Assembly (NCBI GenBank): GCA_900169235.1
Contig: FWCC01000344.1
Location: 49,253-113,252 of the forward strand
Length of the DNA stretch: 64,000 nucleotides
Direction: 5' to 3'
Source of the DNA: Zarea fungicola
Taxonomy: Eukaryota > Ascomycota > Sordariomycetes > Hypocreales > Cordycipitaceae
Both the position numbers and the translations under genes were made by a program. Shown here piece by piece: positions 33,969 through 44,497 of the stretch. The notes beneath the pieces were generated by a model that was not told the origin of the DNA, did not search any database, and saw only the letters and a list, made by a program, of their open reading frames with translations. How positions within the stretch are numbered: position 1 is the first letter of the stretch; every line of letters begins with the position of its first letter.

Positions 33969-35592
33969 ATGGCTCTCTTTTCATCCAATTGGAGGACCTT
34001 GGCTGTTCTGGTCGCATTGGCTGGGCTAGCCAACACTGGACAGGCCTCTCTGGAGGCGCAGGCGCCACTGGGAGGGGGCATAAAATTCTACCAACATCAT
34101 GTTGACCCGAAGATTCTGAAGGCACTCGAGAGCCATTCGGATCCCGTCGATGCCTATGTCGCTGTGCATCCTGAAGCCGCAGTCCGATTCGGAGAGCCAC
34201 GGCTGCTGTGGGTGGCAGGAGAGTCGGCGGCGCGGTGGATGACGGAGGGCGACAAGCTCAGACTGCAGCGACAGGGCAAGAAATTTACCGACATAACCGA
34301 CCATGAAGGGTATTTGAAGGAGCAGGTCGGCGTAAAAGCTGGAAAAGCTCGTGAGTCGATTTCACAGTTCCTAGCCGTTGACCCTACCCAGCTAACGAGC
34401 AATGAGAAATAAGACGCGCCAAAACTTACCGAAAAGACCAGAGTCAAAGAGGCCATGGCAAAAGTCGTGCCAAAGAACATGGAGGAAAACTTGATTCATT
34501 TTTCGAGCTATTACACTAGACATTATCAGAGTGAAGGCGGGGTTGAAAGCGCGAGGTGGCTGCATGGTGAAATTGCAAAGGTTTGAACTCACTCAACCTC
34601 AGATGTCAAGATCAAGCACTACTAACCTACTGCCGCCCATCTAGATTATCGCGACGGCACCCAAGTCGACACACATCTCGCTTGAGCAATTCCCGCACAA
34701 GGGGTTTGACCAGTTCTCCATCATTGCGCGCTTCGAAACCAAAGCTCGGAACTTTTCGCAGCCTCTCACCATTGTTGGCGCGCATCTCGACTCGTTGAAT
34801 CAGCAGTCGCCACTTCTGCCTGCGCCGGGCGCCGACGACGACGGCTCTGGCACAGTGACTACTCTCGAAGCTTTCCGGGTGCTGGCTCAAAGTGGTTTTG
34901 TGCCTTCTCATGGGCCTGTTGAGTTTCACTGGTATGCTGGTGAGGAGTGCGGCGGCTGCGGCAGTTTCGAAATTGCTCGATACAAGAGGGAGTCTGGTGT
35001 ATCGATTGGAGGGATGCTGCAGCTGGTATGTCTCCCCCATAAGAGCAAGACCAAAACTCAATCGAATTAACGAATAGCTCTAGGATATGACGGGATATAT
35101 TGCTCGAGGCGTCACACCAGCGGTTGGTGTGATTCGCAGTGGAGGCGATGATGCATTGACAGAGTGGACGGTTGCTCTAGCGCGCGAGTACTCTCCGATA
35201 CCTGCCAAGCTGTACGAATTGAGCGAGTAAGTTTATCTGTCTTATATCACTTGGTGCTCTTGTCCTTTTTGAGCTTGGAAACTTACCTGGAGGGGCAGGG
35301 GTCTTGGGTCCGATCATATTGCATTCACCTGGTACGGATTCCCGTCCACGATGGGGGCGGAAGGCAATCCAGCGACTGACGGTCCGGCTTTTGGCGAGTT
35401 TTGCCCTTATATTCATACTGCCAATGATACCATGACTTTGGATGATGAGTTTGGATATTTTTCAGTTGACGTGAGTCTTGTCTTTCGATGGAAGCGAGCA
35501 GAGTCGCTGTTGGTGGCTAACAAACGAATGTGTAGCACATGGCCCGATTTGCGGAACTGGCACTGGCCTTTGCAATTGAGCAAGCCAAGTGA
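33969..35592 (+). CDS. secreted M28 leucine aminopeptidase, 433 aa, six exons
   Basis: Exons 33969-34350, 34414-34580, 34645-35025, 35084-35226, 35299-35470 and 35536-35592. All five introns (58-72 nt) are GT-AG and frame-consistent. The protein starts with a signal peptide (MALFSSNWRTLAVLVALAGLANTGQA), then an inhibitor-like propeptide to about residue 140. The catalytic domain has the two-zinc M28 ligands: His230 (GAHLDS), bridging Asp248 (ADDDGSG), general base Glu283 and ligand Glu284 (YAGEECGG), Asp311 (LDMTGY) and His397 (YIHTAND). It removes N-terminal residues, leucine preferred in the family, from extracellular peptides. No exon is broken. Reading the exons unspliced gives only unconnected fragments. 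Confidence 0.92.
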
Positions 35593-35832
35593 ATTTGAAA
35601 CCAAGATGGGCATTTTTGTGTAATTTTTTTGGTTCAGAGGTGGGTGTCTGCGTAGGAAGATGGCAGGTTGGAATCCAGTGTTGGCATTAGTCCAGCGTCT
35701 GGGCAAGTGTCACGCGAGAGCAAAGGTAAACCACTTGCGATACATGTTAATAATCCAGTTTTAATTTTCCAAGTCATACATTTCATTATGCGGTAATTTC
35801 ATTATGCGGTAATTTCCTTACGTGGTATCTGA
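35593..35832. other. convergent intergenic region, 240 bp
   Basis: Short 3'-3' spacer between the aminopeptidase and the proline-rich gene. The 12-base phrase TTTCATTATGCGGTAATTTC recurs as two overlapping copies of TTCATTATGCGGTAA near 35781-35812. Nothing else seen. Confidence 0.5.
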
Positions 35833-36954
35833 TTAAAATCTTCGCCTTTGCCGTCTCTCGTCTCTCATCTCTCTCCTCAATTCCCTCCTCGACTTGTACT
35901 GTGTCTGGTCATCTGCATCTTTCTCGTCAACCTCCTCGGCTTCATACTCCACCAAGACCAGCCAGAGCGTCCTTTCGGACAGTCCCAGAGTGCTGTCCCC
36001 CGGCACCTGCAGCGCTTCAATGTGATGGTCAAGCGCATGGAGCATGCCCGTGGCGCTGCCCTCCTTTCCGGATCGTGCCACCGCCAGCAGCTGCGGAACG
36101 GGGACCTCGACAAGAAGCGAGAGGCCGGGGGTATCGACCAGCTGCGCATGCAGTCCTCTTGGATGGAACCACTTTTCATTCGCCACGACATTGTACGCAT
36201 TGACACGCTCCGCCGCCGTCTTGGGCTTTTTGGTGACGGCCCCAATGGCAGACGTGGGTAGGCGGGCCGCGGTACCGGCAATACCCACGGCTGTCATGAT
36301 GGGCAGCGTCACTACGCCGGCGATTGCGGTCGCCGCCACGCCAAAGATGTTGCCCCTCTTGGCATGGCTGGCGATTTCCTTGCCAAAGGTCACGCTCTGG
36401 CTGGCGATGCTCTTGCCAAGATGCGTCGTGTCCGAGGCAAAGTGCTTGGCCATGTCGCCGGCGTGGCTAATGGCCCGGTCGCCAATCTTGGCCGTGAGGA
36501 AGGCCGAGACTGTGCTGAGAAAGGACGTCCACGACTGCTCGGGGATGCCGCGCGCGAGGAGACATGGCGGGTACGCTGTGAGAAAGGGCGAGGAGTCATC
36601 GGGGACGACCTGGGGAATGGCAATGGGCTTCAGCGCTGGTCGGCCGCCTGGTGGCGGGCCTGGAGGAGGCGGCACATTGACGGCGCCGCTGATGCGTTTG
36701 TCGTCTGTTATGGACGAGGAGGATGCCGCCACGGGCGGCGGCGGCTCGTCGATGGCTTGTGCTGAGTAGGCGGGCAACGGCTCATCTGTTGGAAAGTTGA
36801 ACGGGTCGTCGATGGTGGGCATGCCACCCGCAGCAGGTGCCGACGGCCCAGGCTGGGCATTGTGTTGATCTGATACTGGATATGCCTCGGGAGGTAGCTC
36901 GTCCGCAGTTGGCGGCGGCTGCTTAAAGTGTGACTTTTCTGAAGGCATTGCCAT
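35833..36954 (-). CDS. proline-rich protein with one hydrophobic segment, 373 aa
   Basis: I choose the ATG at 36954 (MAMPSEKSHFKQPPP) because the longer frame upstream begins on TTG. The first 130 residues are proline-rich and probably disordered, with repeated PPPP runs and an LPAYSAQ tract like the PY motifs read by WW-domain proteins. Residues 130-200 are predicted helical (ISHAGDMAKHFASDTTHLGKS). One hydrophobic, small-residue segment follows at about 204-231 (FGVAATAIAGVVTLPIMTAVGIAGTA), which may insert in a membrane. The C-terminal part is a folded-looking mixed domain ending in a highly basic tail (SRRELRREMRDERRQRRRF). Not recognised as a named family. A membrane-linked adaptor role is possible but is inference. 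Confidence 0.7.
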   Translation of the reverse strand: MAMPSEKSHFKQPPPTADELPPEAYPVSDQHNAQPGPSAPAAGGMPTIDDPFNFPTDEPLPAYSAQAIDEPPPPVAASSSSITDDKRISGAVNVPPPPGPPPGGRPALKPIAIPQVVPDDSSPFLTAYPPCLLARGIPEQSWTSFLSTVSAFLTAKIGDRAISHAGDMAKHFASDTTHLGKSIASQSVTFGKEIASHAKRGNIFGVAATAIAGVVTLPIMTAVGIAGTAARLPTSAIGAVTKKPKTAAERVNAYNVVANEKWFHPRGLHAQLVDTPGLSLLVEVPVPQLLAVARSGKEGSATGMLHALDHHIEALQVPGDSTLGLSERTLWLVLVEYEAEEVDEKDADDQTQYKSRRELRREMRDERRQRRRF

Positions 36955-37539
36955 CGTAATGGGGCCGGGCTCAATTTGACCTGTAGATGGCCGGTATAAT
37001 CCAAGCTGTAGGAGATGTAGTAGGAGAAATGGCACAACCAGTGGCAAGATTCACACGGTGGGGTTATCGCACACTTTAGTATCAAAGAATTGAGATGAAT
37101 TTGATGATGATTTGAAGAAGACGCGTATGAATCGCGGCTGGTGCAAGCCTTGCGATTGTTCGTAGCCTTATCCAGCAAGTGTTTGCTGCTGCGCCTCAAG
37201 CGAGAGCAGGAGGCCCATCAGCGGCTGGACATGGTGGGGAGGCGGTGCCTGGCTTGCCCAGTGCTGGGCCTGCTTCCAGTGGATGTTGTAGCGGTGGCGC
37301 AGTAGATGGCGGCTTGATACCAGCCTGTAGCCCCAGTGCTAACGCCCACTTGGTTACTGTTGCGTAGATGGGCAGCCCTTGGCACAACTGCACTTTTGCA
37401 GAGCCACATGGTAAATTACAATAATCACATCCTGCACAACAGTAACCCAACGGGCTTGTTAAGCTGGTTACCTAGGGCCGTTGGAACTATGCGACGTAGC
37501 TCTGCGTGACAGTGACTGATTCGGAGTTTCACAAAAGTA

Positions 37540-37615
37540 CAAGAGTAAAGAAAAAGAAGAGTAAAGAAAAAGAAGAGGAAGAAGAGGAAGAAGAGGTGGA
37601 AGGGAGAGAAGAAAA
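37540..37615. repeat. purine-rich low-complexity tract
   Basis: An almost uninterrupted A/G run built of AAGAGTAAAGAAA and GAAGAGG units. Simple-sequence tract with no coding evidence. Confidence 0.75.
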
Positions 37616-38704
37616 TTTCAGGAATTTGATTCGTATTTTTATTCTATATACGGTGTACGAACTATATAGTTAGATCATTATAAACGAGGTTGTGTTATTG
37701 ATGCACGCCTTTTGCCGCTGTTCCACCTTTCCCCTTGTCCGCCATCTTGCACCAGCCATAGACAGTAATTAGTAGTTAGTTACCCATTGCCAGTACTAGT
37801 TAGTTACGCAGTACGTCATTGTATCTGCGTGCATTGCCTCCAGCGGCCTCACGAAGCGAGAGTGGGGGATGGTCTTCATTGCCTAGTTCGGACTACGGTC
37901 GCCCAAATATGCCAGAGTCTGGACCCCGACACTGCCAAGTCTAGATTATGAGCTTTGACGTGGAATCTAAAACTAGAAAGCCTTTGATTATTCTAGAATG
38001 ATTTCATTGATAATACTCGAAAACATGCCAGGCCCTCTCTGCCTTGCCGCTCTTTACCTACCCTCCAAGCACCGTCCATCCAGTACACTCCATTCCAAAA
38101 AGGTAACTGTTGGCCCGGATTTTTTCAAGACAACAATCATTGATTTGTAAAGATCAACCACACGCGAGGGATTCAACAAGTTCATCCAATTCCTTTGTGG
38201 AAGAAAAGCCGACTCTAGGTCCCAGTGTAATTCCTCCTCTGCGGCAGCGCCAGCCAATACAGCTTCCGCGCCGAAAAAAAGGACTTCACAAATGTCCAAT
38301 ATAGGGACCAATTAATGAGAATATACGAGATCAAAGTTGAACAGTGAATAAATCAAGACAGCGAAAAGCTGCCTCTACAATTTTCGGGTTAGACTGCTGG
38401 TCTACGTACGCTCACGGCCACCCCGAACGTCTATTATACCCTGGCCAGACACAATAATTGTTTTCAAAAACCATCGCCAAAGTATTTTGCACTCAAATTG
38501 ATCGTTTAATATTAGATCGGAATTGACATGCCCGTTGCACCATAGCTGATCGTCTGGGAATCTGCCATCGTGTCTAATGCCATTCATTTCCTAGCCCCTG
38601 TCAGTAACAAGGTCCTCTTCCATTTCGCCAGACCAATAGGCCGCTCACCAAGGTGCCACTGCACGGGATCATTCATGATCGGCTAGCTGTCAACGCGCGT
38701 CACA

Positions 38705-38746
38705 CTATTCTACATCAGGCTATTGCTATTCTACATCAGGCTACTG
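38705..38746. repeat. 21-bp tandem duplication
   Basis: Two adjacent 21-bp copies, CTATTCTACATCAGGCTA plus TTG or CTG, differing at one base. Confidence 0.85.
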
Positions 38747-39167
38747 CAGCCACCAATTCGGCTTCTCGCAGTACATTCCCTTTTCAAATCCGATTAGTTG
38801 CTTCTTTTGAACCACGGAAATGTCGCTCAGCACTGCTTCAATATCTATGCCGAACAAGCTTCAAGGAGGCATGCAAGAGACTTGAAAGACGTTTTCCGCC
38901 CAAATCGCTGACGCGGCAATAATAATCTTGTACGAGAGAAGATGCTGTAACAAAAGTCAAAAATGCATAAATAGGATAGAAGAACCATGTTTTAAAGACT
39001 CTATCAAAATACTGCACCAAGAACTTCCACTGCTTTATCCAACTAGCTCATCTCGACACCTTTTATATACTACTTACCGGCCATCCAATTCTCTCCGCGC
39101 TCATCTTTCTGCTAATACATACCATACTATACAAAACATCAAGAAACAATTCGTTTTACAAAGAAAC

Positions 39168-40338
39168 ATGATTGACGCAAGAGCCATCATCTGCACCGCC
39201 ATTGGCCAACTTCAGGTTCAATCCGTACCGGAGCCCATTGTGTTCCCCGGATGTGTCATCGTAAAGACAAAAGCCGTGGCCTTGAACCCGACCGATTGGA
39301 AGGCCATTCACAATCCAGCAGGCTTTGCCGTGGGGACGCGCCCCGGTGTTGACTTTGCAGGTGTCATTGAGGAAGTTGGACCGGATGTGGCAAAGGACAT
39401 TAAGAAAGGCGACAGAGTATGTGGTGTCACCTTTGGAGGGTATGTTCTGATCCCAACCGCCTTGTTCCTTTTCTTTCCGATATAAGAGGGCCGTTTTTAC
39501 CAGCAGCAAGAGCCCGATACTGACTTGCATCTTCATTTATAGAAAGAACCCGCATCTGGGTGCCTATGGAGACTATGTCTTGACCCTGGCACACCTTGTC
39601 ATCAAAATTCCGGACCATCTCAGCTTTGAGCAAGCTGCCACCCTGGGTGTCGGCGTGTTAACCACCGGGCAGACTCTCTACCAGCTTCTCGACCTCCCAC
39701 TCCCATCCGCACCAGCATCGGAGTCCTCTCCCTTCATCTTGATTGGCGGCGGAAGCACGGGAACAGCGGTCCTTGGCATCCAATACGCCAAGCTCTCCGG
39801 CCTGCGTGTCATTGCCACCGCGTCTCCCTACAACTTTGGCTACCTGCAGTCCCTCGGCGTCGATGTGCTCCTAGACTATCACGAAAGCAACGAGGAGCTG
39901 GTACGCAAGATCAAGGCCGTCGCTGGCGAGAATCTGACTCTCGCCTGGGACTGCTGTCCGAATGAAAAGTTTCCTCAGGTCGCTGCGCTCTCCATGAGCA
40001 CGACCCAAAAGGGCATCTACGCGACCGTGAGTCCGCTTACGCCCGCAGACTTCCTCAGGGAAATGAATCCCATGGTCGAAACCAAGTACCAGCTCGCATA
40101 CACGGCATCTGGTATGACATTCACCCGCGGTGACCACACTTTCCCTGCGTCCGAAAAGGACGCTGACTTTGCTCGCCGCTTCTTTGAGCTGTCGGCGCAG
40201 CTGCTTCTGGAAGGCAAAATTCAGCCTACGCGACCTACCATTAACAAGTATGGACAGGGGCTTGAGGGCGTCATGGTTGGCTTGGATGAGCTCTATCAGG
40301 GCAGGGTGGCTGGCACGAAGCTGGTGTACACAATGTAG
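39168..40338 (+). CDS. MDR-superfamily zinc-independent reductase (trans-enoyl reductase type), 355 aa
   Basis: Exons 39168-39439 and 39543-40338, joined over a 103-nt intron (GTATGT donor, TTATAG acceptor, phase 2) to give VTFGGKNPHLGAYGDYV. The medium-chain dehydrogenase/reductase fold has the N-terminal catalytic domain with NPTDWKAIHNPAGFAVGTRPGVDFAG. The nucleotide-binding domain carries LIGGGSTGTAVLGIQYAKL, a GxGxxG-like NADPH site. The zinc-ligand cysteines of classical alcohol dehydrogenases are absent. This is the branch that includes ToxD-like and stand-alone enoyl reductases working with polyketide synthases, and it also contains many quinone reductases. No synthase is in the window. 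It precedes the regulator and the dialkylglycine decarboxylase-like gene on the same strand, about 490 bp from the regulator, so it may be co-regulated. Confidence 0.85.
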
Positions 40339-40829
40339 CTGGCTGTGCACATGCGCTCAACTCTGCAAACTGTCACCTTTTTCAGTTGATTCAATCGTTT
40401 CTATTTGTCATGTTATTGTATCTATTTCTTATTTGTTACAAATTAGAGCTATTAAATGCTTTTTTAGTGAACCCGTGAAGTTCTATGCTAGACTCAGGCC
40501 ATCGTTGCCGCTACCCTATGCCGTGGCAATGCCAACATCTAGAAACCATTATCTGAGAATCATTCCAATTGATGAGAATTTTGACTGATTTTGATACATC
40601 TCCTCAAATAATTTCCATTCCGAAAGTAGCTATCTCGGCCCCCAAAATCTGGCTCGCGCTGCTGCCCAACCGTGGGTACCAACGCTACGGGAAACTCAAA
40701 ATGAGCCCGCGGCAAACTTCTCCGCGGCAAACTAAGAGCTCCATCACCGAAGACTCTGACCTTCTGCTTCCGGCAATCGCATGCCCAGAAATAACGAGAA
40801 ATTGAGAGTGGCATAATAATCAACTCTTG
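40339..40829. promoter_or_regulatory. intergenic region with tandem CCGCGGCAAACT elements
   Basis: About 490 bp between the reductase stop and the regulator ATG. Two identical 12-bp CCGCGGCAAACT elements, 15 bp apart, lie at 40707-40718 and 40722-40733, 97-123 bp upstream of the regulator start. A related CGGGAAACT occurs at about 40688. Confidence 0.6.
40707..40733 (+). promoter_or_regulatory. two tandem candidate Zn2Cys6 sites, CCGCGGCAAACT
   Basis: Two perfect copies, start-to-start spacing 15 bp, contain the CCG and CGG triplets favoured by Zn(II)2Cys6 dimers. The same core with one change (CCGCGGGAAACT) lies upstream of the aminotransferase at 42935-42946. Autoregulation by the encoded factor is inference. 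Confidence 0.55.
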
Positions 40830-42873
40830 ATGGAGGCGCAGGAGTCGTCTGAGCGGCCATACCGGTCGCATCTCCGGCCGGCATGCGTTCCCTGTCGGCG
40901 GCGAAAATCACGATGTCAAACGGAGCCAAATTCGGACACTTGCTTGACCTGCAAAGCGCACAAGTCAGATTGCTATTTTCCAGGTACTCCTGGGAGACAG
41001 ACCTCACCGGCCCTGAATACGCGCACACAACCGCGAAACACCAATCGTGGCCGCAATTCACCTGCTGCTAAGCGAGCCAGGCGAACTGCAGCGCCGCGGG
41101 CGAGGCGGCATAGCCTAGATGTAGCTCAGTCGGGAGTGATACCCTCGTCTTTACTCCAGCAATCCCAGCCGCCGGTTGCTGCACAGCCTGAAACCACATC
41201 ATTACAGCTTGACGCTGGTGACGATGAAAATCTCAATCCACACATCGTCGGCCCGGCAGTAACCAATGACAGTCAGGTGCTCGCAGACTATCTCTCCGGA
41301 ATTCCGGGCATGACAAGAAGTACACGCATTGCGATTCCCGAATCGGCCAGCAGAACTAAGCCAGTGCTCTTTACCATGGTCCAGAAGCGACCGTTGGGTA
41401 TACCGATTCACCAAAGTCCATCCGCCGAGAAGCTGGAAATCATCGAGAAGCTGCTCGAGCCAGATTCGGCCACCATCATTGAAGAGTTTGTCAAGCGCGC
41501 AATGCCTTATTAACGGTAGTAAAACTAAAATATTTCAGCTACTTCGCACGAATCAACCCCTGCATGCCAATTCTGGACGAGATATCATTTCGACGACAGT
41601 TTCAGAATTACAAGGACAAGATATCTCCCGCACTGCTCGCCTGCCTCTATGCACACATGGTCACGTATATGAACAACTCCCGGCTAATTTCACGTCGCCC
41701 CTGTATCGATGGAAGGTTCATCTGGAACCTAGCAAGCAAGGCCATATATTCGGAGCTTCATTTGTCGCCCGGAGTATCAATCATTACCGCTATCCTGCTC
41801 AATGTCGGCGGTCGTCCAACAACCTCACTAATAGGGAACGGCGTGCTACTTAGTTCAGCAGTATCGATGGCGCATTCACTTGGACTAAATCACAACCCAC
41901 TGGATTGGGATATTCCCAAATCAGAAAAACATCTTCGAATAAAGATTTGGTGGTCGCTGCTAATTCACGACAAGTGGTACGTTTTGTGCCTCTCAGCCCT
42001 ATGATGAGTTGCTAACAGTCTCGACAAAGGACCAGCCTGGCTCATGGGACACCCCCACGTATCTCACAGCTGCAGCAAGATGTTCCAGAACCAACGCTTC
42101 AGCATCTGTGCGAGCCTAATCATACAGAGAAGCAGTTGCAAGTCTCGTCCGTCTTTATCGCATTGGCTGGCCTGACGAGCGTACTGGACCGATGTCTCCA
42201 GCAAATATACACAATCGGCCGTGACAAGAACTGGAGCACCCCGGATCTAGACTTGGCCATACATACGTGGGTAGACTCTCTGATAGGACCAACGCGGCAC
42301 ATTGTCGTTCGCGGCACGAGCTTGGAGATACCGGGGGCGGCAAACCTCCGCCTGGCGTACTTGACCATTAAGCTGCTCGTGCAGCGCATCAGCCTCGAGG
42401 TCATAAAGCAAAAGCCAGACGGCTCCGTAGATCACGTCCAGGCCTGCTATCTACAGGCCAGGCAGTCCGCTGAGGAAATCCTCCTATTTACCCAGGACCT
42501 GCAGACGCCGCAGCTCAATGACTTTTGGCTCCCCGTAGGCGCTTTCGCGTACCCAACCACTATCAACTTTCTGCTTCGGCACGCGCTCGAAACGGAAACT
42601 TCGCCTTCCAAGCTTGCACAGAGCACATCGTTTCGCATGGCACGAGAGCTCATTGACACGCTGCGACGGCATAAAGAAACACATGGTTGGGAAATGGGTG
42701 ACGTTTGCTTGGCACAGCATGCGGAGATTGTGGACAAGGTGCTCGCCAATGTCGCGCCAGAGGGATTTGACCCCGACGACATGCTGGACTCTAATGATTT
42801 TGTAATGCCAGATGCTTCCGTATTGGACCAGCTCTTCCCCAGTCTGTGGGATCCGCTGCAGAATGTATGGTAA
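40830..42873 (+). CDS. Zn(II)2Cys6 transcription factor with fungal_trans domain, first junction problematic
   Basis: The ATG at 40830 begins MEAQESSERPYRSHLRP. The N-terminal zinc cluster is CVPCRRRKSRC...CLTCKAHKSDC, followed by a basic linker (AAKRARRTAAPRARR). Exon 2 (41539-41976) starts YFARINPCMPILDE, the fungal_trans-domain start that in relatives follows directly after FVKR. Exon 3 is 42030-42873, after a clean 53-nt GT-AG intron that rebuilds HDKWTSLAHG. The junction between exons 1 and 2 does not fit a normal intron. The frame requires a donor at 41497, where the sequence is CG|CG rather than GT or GC. Unspliced, translation stops at TAA 41511-41513 after FVKRAMPY. A rare GC donor two codons earlier would give FVNYFAR, with poor consensus. 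It may be a damaged gene or a sequence error. Otherwise it looks intact to its end at about residue 640. Confidence 0.7.
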
Positions 42874-42934
42874 ATCAGCAATGGCAAGAAGGGGTCTAGA
42901 CCGGTTCGATGGCGGTTTTCCCGTGCAAAGTTGC

Positions 42935-42946
42935 CCGCGGGAAACT
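42935..42946 (+). promoter_or_regulatory. candidate Zn2Cys6 site CCGCGGGAAACT in a palindrome
   Basis: It lies inside AGTTGCCCGCGGGAAACT (42929-42946), which reads AGTTnCCCGCGGGnAACT on both strands: perfect dyad symmetry apart from the two n positions. It sits about 160 bp upstream of the aminotransferase ATG, and shares its CCGCGGnAAACT core with the pair upstream of the regulator. Confidence 0.6.
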
Positions 42947-43009
42947 ACACCGCGCCACTTAATACCACGATAAGGGTTCATTGGTCACGGTATCGGAGCT
43001 GAATTAAAG

Positions 43010-43016
43010 TATATAT
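43010..43016 (+). promoter_or_regulatory. TATA box of the aminotransferase gene
   Basis: TATATAT lies about 90 bp upstream of the ATG at 43103. Confidence 0.5.
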
Positions 43017-43102
43017 GAAATGAATGCCATCCTCTTGTGTTCAAACTGTCATCACTTGATTCATTCTCATCGTTCACATTATTCTACTGTTAGTCTGTCA
43101 CT

Positions 43103-44497
43103 ATGGCGCCCGCACTCACCACAGGCACAGCAACGGAGGCTACTTCGTCAAAGGCAGACGTCGCACCAACACTTTATCAAAATGAAGATCCCAAAGCTCT
43201 GGTCGAGAAATGTAACAAGTATCTCTTGACTTTTGGAAGCCCAGTTCATGACGAAGTCGTAGTCGGGACAAAGGGATTGTACTTTTACACTGCCAGCGGC
43301 AAAAAGATTCTCGATTGGACATCCGGCCAAATGTCCTGCTTACTCGGCCACGGCCACCCAGAAATCGTCAAGACCATTGCCGACCATGCCCAATCTCTCG
43401 ACCACACCTTTTCAGGCATGGTTTCCCCTCCCGTGGTGAACCTGGCGGAGCGGCTGTGCAACATGCTCCCCGAGGGACTCGACCGCACCTTCTTCCTCTC
43501 GACGGGCGGCGAGAGCAACGAGGCCGCCATCAAGCTCGCCAAGGTCGTCACGGGCAAGTTCGAGGTCGTCGGCCTCGGTGCCTCCTGGCACGGCGTCACG
43601 GCGCAGGCCGTCGGCGCGCAGTTTCACTTTGGCCGAAGCGGCCACGGCCCGCTCATGCCGGGCTCCCTGATGCTCCCCGCGCCCAACGCCTACCGCTCCG
43701 TGTTTCGCAAGGCCGACGGCTCGTACGACTGGGAGGCCGAGCTTGACTACGGCTGGCGCCAGATCGACCTGCAGTCGTGCGGCTCGCTCGCCTGCTGCAT
43801 CGTCGAGTGCATCCAGAGCTCCGGCGGCATGCACGTCCTGCCCGCCGGCTACCTCGCGGCGCTCAAGAAGCACTGCGAGGCGAGGGGAATGCTCCTGATT
43901 GTCGACGAGGCGCAAACAGGCGTCGGCCGCTGCGGCGACTTCATGGCCATCCAGCACGAGGGCGTCGTGCCGGACATCCTCACCCTCTCCAAGACGCTCG
44001 GCAACGGCCTGCCCCTGAGCGCCGTGGTGACGAGCGAGGAGGTCCACAGCAGGGCCGTGCAGAACAAGTTCTTCTTCTACACGACGCACCTCAACGACCC
44101 GCTCGTCGCGGCCGTCGGCGACAAGGTCCTCGAGATTGTCGAGCGCGACAACTTGGTGAAGCACGCGCGCGAGGTCGGGGCCCTGCTCCACGAGGGCCTG
44201 CAGAGGCTCATGGCGCGCTACGGCTGCATCGGCCAGGTGCGCGGGCGCGGGCTCATGGCTGGCGTCGAGATTGTGGCCGACAGGGCGTCCAAGGCGCAGG
44301 ACGTCGAGTTTGCGGGCGCGCTCGGCGACAAGGCGTACGAGCATGGCCTCTGGGCCAACCTGAGCAGTCACCCGAGCTTTGGCGGCGTGCTGCGCATCGC
44401 GCCGCCCATTACGGTCACGGCGGAGGAGATTGAGCAAGGGTTGGCGATCCTGGAGCGGGCTCTGTCCGAGATGGACGGTTCGCTTCCTCTGTACTAG
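43103..44497 (+). CDS. 2,2-dialkylglycine decarboxylase-like PLP aminotransferase, 464 aa
   Basis: An intronless class III aminotransferase. Its motifs run parallel to bacterial 2,2-dialkylglycine decarboxylase: DWTSGQMSCLLGHGHPEIV (72-90), LDRTFFLSTGGESNEAA (126-142), SWHGVT (161-166), LLIVDEAQTGVGRCG (264-278), DILTLSKTLGNGLPL (291-305, Lys297 forms the PLP Schiff base), FFYTTH and RIAPPITV. The Gln in SGQMS that marks the decarboxylating subgroup is present (Gln76); the residue after WHG is Val instead of the bacterial Met. The family decarboxylates 2-aminoisobutyrate and isovaline and transaminates pyruvate. Such amino acids occur in fungal peptaibols, so a role in their turnover is plausible inference. 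The coding part is markedly more GC-rich than its flanks, which could reflect transfer or codon bias. Confidence 0.88.
   Translation: MAPALTTGTATEATSSKADVAPTLYQNEDPKALVEKCNKYLLTFGSPVHDEVVVGTKGLYFYTASGKKILDWTSGQMSCLLGHGHPEIVKTIADHAQSLDHTFSGMVSPPVVNLAERLCNMLPEGLDRTFFLSTGGESNEAAIKLAKVVTGKFEVVGLGASWHGVTAQAVGAQFHFGRSGHGPLMPGSLMLPAPNAYRSVFRKADGSYDWEAELDYGWRQIDLQSCGSLACCIVECIQSSGGMHVLPAGYLAALKKHCEARGMLLIVDEAQTGVGRCGDFMAIQHEGVVPDILTLSKTLGNGLPLSAVVTSEEVHSRAVQNKFFFYTTHLNDPLVAAVGDKVLEIVERDNLVKHAREVGALLHEGLQRLMARYGCIGQVRGRGLMAGVEIVADRASKAQDVEFAGALGDKAYEHGLWANLSSHPSFGGVLRIAPPITVTAEEIEQGLAILERALSEMDGSLPLY

Larger units (their letters stand above)
36955..39167. other. gene-free stretch, 2.2 kb
   Basis: No supported gene. 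It includes a purine-only run at about 37540-37615, a 21-bp tandem duplication at 38705-38746, and the promoter of the MDR reductase, with TTATATAC at about 39063-39070. The two frames at 37179-37450 are GC-rich but lack features. Confidence 0.5.

Noticed and set aside
43412..44437. Long minus-strand frame of 341 codons
   Set aside because: Antisense shadow of the GC-rich dialkylglycine decarboxylase-like gene; no motif of its own.
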